The position numbers and the translations under genes were made by a program. DNA of 43,514 nt from a virus. The stretch lies in the IMG/VR virus record IMGVR_UViG_3300022208_000009, positions 1 to 43,514 of that record; one strand, given 5' to 3'. The notes under the pieces were generated by a model. That model saw only the letters and a program-made list of their open reading frames with translations, was not told the DNA's origin and searched no databases. Shown here piece by piece: positions 38,525-43,514 of this stretch (positions are counted from its first letter, which is position 1; every line of letters starts with the position of its first letter).

Positions 38525-38902
38525 ATGGGACAATGGTCAAACAAGCCCGTAGTGCTCAAGCCCATCGAGTTTGATGGCGACAGCATCGTGTTCTCGGTCG
38601 GTCGCCTTTTGGTTGAGGACATGATGACGCTGGCAAAATTCCACAATGCTTCCAACGGCACGCTGTCTTTCGGTTCGCCGCTAGAAGTATGTGCGATGGC
38701 GCAGGCGATATTGCCGAAGTATGTGAAGAGCATTTCCGGACTTCGCAAAGATGATGGCGGTGAAATGACGGTCGCTGAATTCATCGAAGCCTCGAAGGAG
38801 TTTTATTTTGTGCCGCTGATAGGCACGCTCTTTGCCGAGCTGATAACAGTCAGCACAGTGCAGGCGCAAGCAAAAAACTCCGCTCCGCCTTCGGCAGAAT
38901 AA
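38525..38902 (+). CDS. Tail assembly chaperone, short form (gpG-like)
   Basis: A 125-residue protein (MGQWSNKPVVLKPIEFDGDS at the front), starting three bases after the tube gene stop. It is the short product of the tail chaperone pair that precedes the tape measure in most long-tailed phages and coats it before tube assembly. The C-terminal codons include the slippery site A AAA AAC at 38872-38878, in the correct frame. Confidence 0.85.
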   Translation: MGQWSNKPVVLKPIEFDGDSIVFSVGRLLVEDMMTLAKFHNASNGTLSFGSPLEVCAMAQAILPKYVKSISGLRKDDGGEMTVAEFIEASKEFYFVPLIGTLFAELITVSTVQAQAKNSAPPSAE

Positions 38903-39111
38903 TTCGGGGCGTAAGACGCTCGGAGGCGGTGGAGGTAGCAGGGCTGGAGGCGGCGGAATGGTTAAAGATGTACGCCCATACGCACGCCGACGGCAAGCGG
39001 ATTGAATGGCCTGATGGTGGGTGTTACTTGAAGCAGGTGCAATTGCTGGTGGATATTTGGGAATTGATTGCAGGGGAAATAAGGGAGTATCGCCGTGAGC
39101 AACGTGATTGA
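38525..39111 (+). CDS. Tail assembly chaperone, -1 frameshift form (gpGT-like)
   Basis: If ribosomes slip back one base at A AAA AAC (38872-38878) they read 38878-39111 without a stop, giving a 195-residue fusion: 118 residues of the short form plus 77 (KLRSAFGRIIRGVRRSEAVE then helix WLKMYAHTHADGKRIEWPDG). The downstream part has no start codon with a good binding site of its own. CTCCGC-CCGCC at 38878-38889 can pair with GGCGG-GGAG at 38925-38936 as a stimulator. The frame ends 17 bases inside the tape measure gene. Confidence 0.85.
38872..38936 (+). promoter_or_regulatory. Programmed -1 frameshift site
   Basis: Canonical slippery heptamer A AAA AAC in the zero frame, followed by a GC-rich stem (38878-38889 with 38925-38936). 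It controls the ratio of the two tail chaperone forms, as the G GGA AAG site does in lambda. Confidence 0.85.
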
Positions 39112-41236
39112 ATTCGCAGTACGCGCGATGGATGATTTCAGCGCAACGATGACCAAGTTTCATCGGTCTATGTCTGATGCTGAAAAAATAATGTCCACCC
39201 TCGGCGTTACCGCAGCGGCATATACTGCACTGCGCATGGCGCAAGCATCGCTTGACAATGCTGAGGCCATGGGAGATGCTGCCGAGAAAGCAAATATGGC
39301 AGCAGAGGAATTCTCTGCGCTCGCATGGGCGGCGAAGATGTCAAATGCTGAGCAAGGAAATCTGACCGTTGGCTTGAAGATGCTGGGCAAGGCAATAAGT
39401 GAAGGCGAAGCTGCCGTCACACCGGCAGGAGAAGCCCTGCGCAATCTAGGTGTGTCGGCGCAGGACGCGAACGGTAGGGTGCGCCCTGCGCTGGACGTGC
39501 TGCTAGACATCTCTGATAAATTCCAGAATGCCGCGCAGGACGCGAACAAGACCCGCGTAGCGATGGACTTATTTGGAGCGCGTGCCGGACCGGGACTTGT
39601 CCCATTGCTGAATAAGGGCAGCGAAGCTATCCGCGAAATGATGGGCGATGCGCAAAAGTTGGGCATCGTAGTATCGTCCGACTTTGCAGCTTCTGCAGAT
39701 CAACTCAAGGACAATCTGGCAACACTATCCGCTGTTGTGCAGGGCTCTGTCAATGTCGCAATGTCGCAGCTATCGCCAGTGCTAGAGCAATTGACTGGGC
39801 AGGCGATCGAGCTGGCAACATCGGGCGATAACGTGCAAGAAGCAGGTCAGGTCATCGCAACGGCTTTGCGTCTCGTCATGACTGCCGCACTTGGCACCAT
39901 CGGCACTGTGAAGGCACTTGGCGATGCACTTGGCGGTGTCATAGCTGCATCTGTGATGCTGGCCAGCGGCAACATGCGAGAGGCGTTGGACACGTTGAAG
40001 ATGACCACTCTCGATGTCGGCGGCACAATCAGTGCGACATTTGATCAGGTCAAAAACGTATGGGATGAAAATGCGCAAAGTGCCGCCGCGAATTCTGCGA
40101 AACAAATCAGTGCGGCGATGCAGATGAAGGATTCTCTCGCGTCTCTTGCGAAAGAGGAAGAGGAAGCGATCAAGCGCGAAATAGAGCACAGCAACAAAAT
40201 GCAAGGTATCGTCGCTGATATGCAGCTTGCCTACACTACGTACGGCATGAATGCCGATCAACTCAAGATATACACACTGGCCGTACAGGGTGCTGACGAG
40301 GCGCTAATCGCTGAAGCGGTAAACTTGGCGGCAGCCAATGCCCAGCAGGAAGAGCATTCCGCCACGCTCAAGCGTGGCGAAGAGATATTATTGTCGCTGC
40401 AAACCCCGCTTGAACTGCATAATCAAAAGCTGCAAGAGATCAACGCATCGCGGGAACAGTTGCTGGCGGAGGGCAAGTTTGATGCGGCTCTCGAAGCGGA
40501 AGAAGCTAGGTGGCAGCGCGCGCAGGCCGCTGTGGAATGGTATGGCGTGTCTGTCGCAAGCGTATCGAAGGGTATCGGGGACGCTATGGCCGCAACCGTT
40601 GTGGATGGTGTGAGCTTGGCGAAAGGCTTGGAGAATGTCGCCAAGACGGTGTTGAAGACAGTCATATCCACCCTCGTTCAGATGGGCGCGCAACGGCTGA
40701 TATTGGCGATGCTCGACCGCACTGCAACGACAACCGGCGCATCGCAGAAACTTGCCGCTGGACTGTCTGAAGTGTACGTAAACTCGTTTGCTTCTGCTGC
40801 GGCTATTCCGATGGTGGGCTGGGCGATGGCACCGCAAGTCGCGCTCGCAAATACCGCCATAGCGACCGCAGGAGCTTCCGCTTCCATGGCAGCGGGCGCT
40901 GGGCTGGGCGCAAGCGTCGCGGGCGCGGCACACGGCGGCCTGGACTTTGTTCCCGCAGAATCCACCTTCCTGCTCGACAAGGGCGAGCGCGTTCTTTCCC
41001 CGCGTCAGAATGCTGACCTTACTGCGTTTCTGGAAGAAGGCGGAGCGGGCGGGGAAAAAGTTACAATTCAAAACTTGACCATCCACATTCTAGAAAATGC
41101 CACTAATGTGGATGCGTTTGCACGAATGGACAAAGCGCAATTACGCAACACGCTTGGACAACCGATCATCGATGCGCTGAACGAGATGTTTCGCGCTGGC
41201 ACCGTCCCTAATTTTGCGACACAAGGAGGGAGATAA
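39095..41236 (+). CDS. Tail tape measure protein
   Basis: A 713-residue protein starting at GTG 39095 behind AGGGAG. It is helical, with coiled coils through most of its length, two hydrophobic zones (about residues 260-295 and 560-620), and the typical end AHGGLDFVPAESTFLLDKGE. It sets tail length, and the hydrophobic zones may form the DNA-entry channel. At 0.15 nm per residue it predicts a tail of about 100 nm, consistent with a siphovirus. It is coupled to the next gene by TAATG. Confidence 0.93.
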   Translation: MSNVIEFAVRAMDDFSATMTKFHRSMSDAEKIMSTLGVTAAAYTALRMAQASLDNAEAMGDAAEKANMAAEEFSALAWAAKMSNAEQGNLTVGLKMLGKAISEGEAAVTPAGEALRNLGVSAQDANGRVRPALDVLLDISDKFQNAAQDANKTRVAMDLFGARAGPGLVPLLNKGSEAIREMMGDAQKLGIVVSSDFAASADQLKDNLATLSAVVQGSVNVAMSQLSPVLEQLTGQAIELATSGDNVQEAGQVIATALRLVMTAALGTIGTVKALGDALGGVIAASVMLASGNMREALDTLKMTTLDVGGTISATFDQVKNVWDENAQSAAANSAKQISAAMQMKDSLASLAKEEEEAIKREIEHSNKMQGIVADMQLAYTTYGMNADQLKIYTLAVQGADEALIAEAVNLAAANAQQEEHSATLKRGEEILLSLQTPLELHNQKLQEINASREQLLAEGKFDAALEAEEARWQRAQAAVEWYGVSVASVSKGIGDAMAATVVDGVSLAKGLENVAKTVLKTVISTLVQMGAQRLILAMLDRTATTTGASQKLAAGLSEVYVNSFASAAAIPMVGWAMAPQVALANTAIATAGASASMAAGAGLGASVAGAAHGGLDFVPAESTFLLDKGERVLSPRQNADLTAFLEEGGAGGEKVTIQNLTIHILENATNVDAFARMDKAQLRNTLGQPIIDALNEMFRAGTVPNFATQGGR

Positions 41237-41589
41237 TGGCAGCATACCGCCTATTTGATGGCACCAGCGCAGTTAGTATAACGCCAGAATATGATATTAA
41301 ATTTGACGCGCGCAAGGTGGAAAACTCACATCGCACGCGCTCCGGAGCGAACTACCGCTATCGTTGGAGCACGTATAAGCATGTGAAGGCTACGCTGGAA
41401 TACATCTCATCGTCAGATATGTGCAAGATCAACTCATGGTGGGGCGCAAACACACCCTTGGTGCTGTACGACCTTGGAAGCGTGGCGGTAATTAGCGGCT
41501 ATCTGGTAAACGCGTCCGCGCCAATTGACGGACTTGTGAAGCCATACACCAATTTGTTCAAGGGCATCATCGAATTGGAGAGCTACTAA
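41236..41589 (+). CDS. Minor tail protein (distal tail)
   Basis: A 117-residue protein with AVSITPEYDIKFDARKVENS, RSGANYRYRWSTYKHVKATL and NSWWGANTPLVLYDLG. Its strands and place after the tape measure are those of distal tail or tail-tip attachment proteins. It overlaps the tape measure stop (TAATG). No family name can be given with confidence. Confidence 0.78.
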   Translation: MAAYRLFDGTSAVSITPEYDIKFDARKVENSHRTRSGANYRYRWSTYKHVKATLEYISSSDMCKINSWWGANTPLVLYDLGSVAVISGYLVNASAPIDGLVKPYTNLFKGIIELESY

Positions 41590-42759
41590 ATGTACTCCGT
41601 CTCTTCCGCATTCCTCGCAAAGGCTGCGCTACATAATGCGCAATGGCTTCGCCGGATGTATATCGGTGCTAGCGACTACACGGGCTACGTCGCAAAGTGG
41701 CCTACCATATCCAAGAAGTGGGATGATCTGCGCACGCAGACTGTGTCTATTGAGTTGAGCAACGAAGACAAGACGTTTAATTTCTTGTCGGCCGATCCTA
41801 AGTTGATGCGCAGTACGTGCAGTCTGAAGCTTGGCTTTGCGCACGTCGGTAGTGAAGAATTCATAACTGTTTTTGCAGGCACGATTGATGCTGCACGGTT
41901 TCAAGGTGGCGGCTGTAACATGACGCTTGTTGATAAATTTCGCCGATTAGCTGACCGGAAGATTGGAGATAATTCTTCCGCAGTGTCCTACACAGCATCC
42001 AACTATCTCGTGCATAATATGGCATGGTATGCTTGTACGTCACTTGGCGGCTTGTCTGCAATCGCAAGCACCAGCAACCCAGACATTGATTATCAAAGCT
42101 TCTCTTCGTGGACATCGGCGTTCAGCGCGGACAACGTACGGGTGCAGGCAGAACTGACCGGACAACAGCCAATTGAAATTTTACGCAAGCTGGCGCGACT
42201 GACGCAATCCGCCATTTATGTTGAGAATAACCGCATCAAGTTCACGCGCTTCACCATTGCTGGTAGCGGCTACTACACGCTCGACGAAACAGAAATCGTG
42301 GATGCGGCTGCATCTTTGGATGATCGTGAGTTGGTGAACAAATCATGGGTTAGTGCGGCATACGACGTGTCTTCTCGCATGTTCGGTTTGACTGTCTTTC
42401 AACAGTCATCCGACAGTCAAGCAAATTATGGATTGAGCGAAGAACTTATTTCGGAAAATGCTGTATGGTTGGTTGACTCTGTCTCTGCGCTGAATCTTGC
42501 GCAACGCATAATAAATTCACAAAGCGAAATTAAGAATAAGTATCACATCAAGACGGCGCTGCAAGCATTGCCAGCGACCATCGGCGACACTATACTGTTT
42601 CAAGACGCATTGCTGGAAGTGAGTGATACGTTTCGCATCATGGGGGAATCGCTAAACATGGATACGGGGGAGAAGACGTTTGACATCGATCAGACACAGT
42701 ACTATGGATCGTTTATTTTGGACGTATCGCTGCTTGACGGTACGGATATTTTGGCATAG
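41590..42759 (+). CDS. Tail tip/hub protein
   Basis: A 389-residue beta-rich protein. It begins SVSSAFLAKAALHNAQWLRR, has a repeated VSIELSNEDKTFNFLS-type strand pattern, and a PIEILRKLARLTQSAIYVEN segment that resembles hub proteins (gp27/Mu gp44-like) at the centre of the tail tip. It starts the base after the previous stop. It probably carries the fibre encoded next. Confidence 0.75.
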   Translation: MYSVSSAFLAKAALHNAQWLRRMYIGASDYTGYVAKWPTISKKWDDLRTQTVSIELSNEDKTFNFLSADPKLMRSTCSLKLGFAHVGSEEFITVFAGTIDAARFQGGGCNMTLVDKFRRLADRKIGDNSSAVSYTASNYLVHNMAWYACTSLGGLSAIASTSNPDIDYQSFSSWTSAFSADNVRVQAELTGQQPIEILRKLARLTQSAIYVENNRIKFTRFTIAGSGYYTLDETEIVDAAASLDDRELVNKSWVSAAYDVSSRMFGLTVFQQSSDSQANYGLSEELISENAVWLVDSVSALNLAQRIINSQSEIKNKYHIKTALQALPATIGDTILFQDALLEVSDTFRIMGESLNMDTGEKTFDIDQTQYYGSFILDVSLLDGTDILA

Positions 42760-42768
42760 GAGAAAAAC

Positions 42769-42966
42769 ATGGGAATTAAAAGAACAATCGAATGTGACGT
42801 GTGCGGGGCTATTGCGGAGGAAGCTGCGCCGAACGCTGGATGGCACGGCTGGGGCGCGCTGCATGGCATCACTTTGGATGGCACGGACAACCCTGTTTTG
42901 TGCCCGCCATGCCTCGGCAAAGTTGCCACCTTTATAGACAAGGAGAAGCAGCATGACGTGGACTAA
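42769..42966 (+). CDS. Small zinc-ribbon-like protein
   Basis: A 65-residue protein with ECDVCGAIAEEA near the front and LCPPCLGK near residue 45, two CxxC knuckles that should bind one zinc. The ribosome binding site is AGGAGAAAAAC. It lies between the tail hub and the fibre and overlaps the fibre start by 14 bases. Such proteins may stabilise the tip or assist fibre folding; unproven. Confidence 0.75.
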   Translation: MGIKRTIECDVCGAIAEEAAPNAGWHGWGALHGITLDGTDNPVLCPPCLGKVATFIDKEKQHDVD

Positions 42967-43514
42967 CCTATCTTTTGCATATGGCTCGGTGCTTACGTCT
43001 GCGAAGATGACGCAGTTGTATGATAACCATGCTGCACATTCAGAATCTGGACACCCAAACTATGCGACATTTCGCAAGATATTCACTGCGGGCGGCACAT
43101 GGACAAAGCCCAGCAACGTCGCAGCGAATACGCCCATACTTGTCGAAGTGTGGGGCGGCGGCGGAGGCGGTAGCAGCGGCGGAGGCGGCGGAGGCGGTGC
43201 GTATTCCAGCAAAGTGTTTCTCGCCAGTGAATTGTCCGCGTCAGAAACAGTTACCGTAGGTGGCGGAGGTGCTGCCAGCACTGCTGGCGGCAATTCTTCT
43301 TTTGGCACTAAGGTCACAGCCTTTGGCGGCGGAGGAGGCGCGTCTGGCAGCACTGGCGGGGGCGGTGGCGGAGGAGCACGTGGCGCTGGTGCGAGCGGCT
43401 CTGGTGGCACAGGCGGTACAGGCGGTACAGGGTATGCGGGCACGTCTGGCGCTTCTGGAGTTGTCGGGGTTGGGGATTGTGGTGGCGGTGGCGGGAATAA
43501 CCTCGTCGCTGGAG
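42953..43514 (+). CDS. Glycine-rich tail fibre/tip protein, N-terminal part (continues at 1-221)
   Basis: A fibre-like protein of 260 residues in all; this part encodes the first 187. The N-terminus, FAYGSVLTSAKMTQLYDNHA, joins to the tail and FRKIFTAGGTWTKPSNVAAN then EVWGGGGGG starts the typical glycine-rich domain found in many phage fibres. The frame is open to the last base and continues at base 1 (codon split G/CA), stopping at 221; the combined length, 783 bases, is a multiple of three. This supports a circularly closed genome. Confidence 0.88.
   Translation, partial: MTWTNLSFAYGSVLTSAKMTQLYDNHAAHSESGHPNYATFRKIFTAGGTWTKPSNVAANTPILVEVWGGGGGGSSGGGGGGGAYSSKVFLASELSASETVTVGGGGAASTAGGNSSFGTKVTAFGGGGGASGSTGGGGGGGARGAGASGSGGTGGTGGTGYAGTSGASGVVGVGDCGGGGGNNLVAG

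Noticed and set aside
43060-43443. Proline-rich leftward frame opposite the glycine-rich fibre (also at 62-400)
   Set aside because: The complement of glycine codons gives proline codons; this is a composition effect.
1-43514. Prophage with lysogeny module
   Set aside because: No integrase, repressor, excisionase or partition gene is recognisable, and the ends close on a tail gene.

Overview
The window looks like one complete genome (43,514 bp) of a tailed double-stranded DNA phage with a long, probably non-contractile tail, cut open inside a tail gene. The glycine-rich reading frame that runs off the right end (42953 to 43514) continues in frame at base 1 and stops at 221, giving one 260-residue protein, so the ends join. 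The host is probably Gram-negative: the phage has an M15 peptidase endolysin, a lipobox protein, and attC sites of a type common in proteobacteria. I cannot name the host. I see no integrase, repressor or tRNA gene, so the phage looks lytic.

There are two opposed blocks. From about 24.1 kb through the window end to 1.76 kb everything reads rightward: terminase, a portal fused to a Mu F-like domain, protease/scaffold, decoration and capsid proteins, a GT4-methyltransferase-GT2 fusion, head-tail connectors, tail tube, tail chaperone with a -1 frameshift, tape measure, tail tip, glycine-rich fibre and lysis genes. From 23.7 kb down to 1.9 kb everything reads leftward: primase-helicase, DUF932, ThyX, an FAD protein, a HAD phosphatase, DnaQ exonuclease, DnaE polymerase, SNF2-type helicase, nuclease and many small genes chained by ATGA overlaps. 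Five similar promoters (TTGxTY, 17 bp, xAyAAT) sit just upstream of leftward gene sets. The 374-bp divergent gap (23.71-24.08 kb) holds a 26-bp inverted repeat and four CACGTTCG words.

The most unusual region is 1.8-5.0 kb, at the distal end of the leftward block. About eleven small leftward genes, each with its own ribosome binding site, are separated by 59-92 bp imperfect palindromes of the form RYYYAAC...GTTRRRY. These match integron attC sites (59-base elements). For most cassettes the core at one end is the exact complement of the core at the other, which is what integron cassette biology predicts for a circularised cassette. There is no integron integrase in the genome. The phage therefore appears to carry an integrase-less cassette array (CALIN-like), read from the phage's own leftward promoter and stocked mostly with phage-type small genes.

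Functionally, the leftward genes would supply a self-contained replisome (primase-helicase, DnaE, DnaQ), dTMP synthesis (ThyX) and recombination or repair factors, with the cassette array as a variable accessory tail. The rightward genes build, decorate and release the virion.
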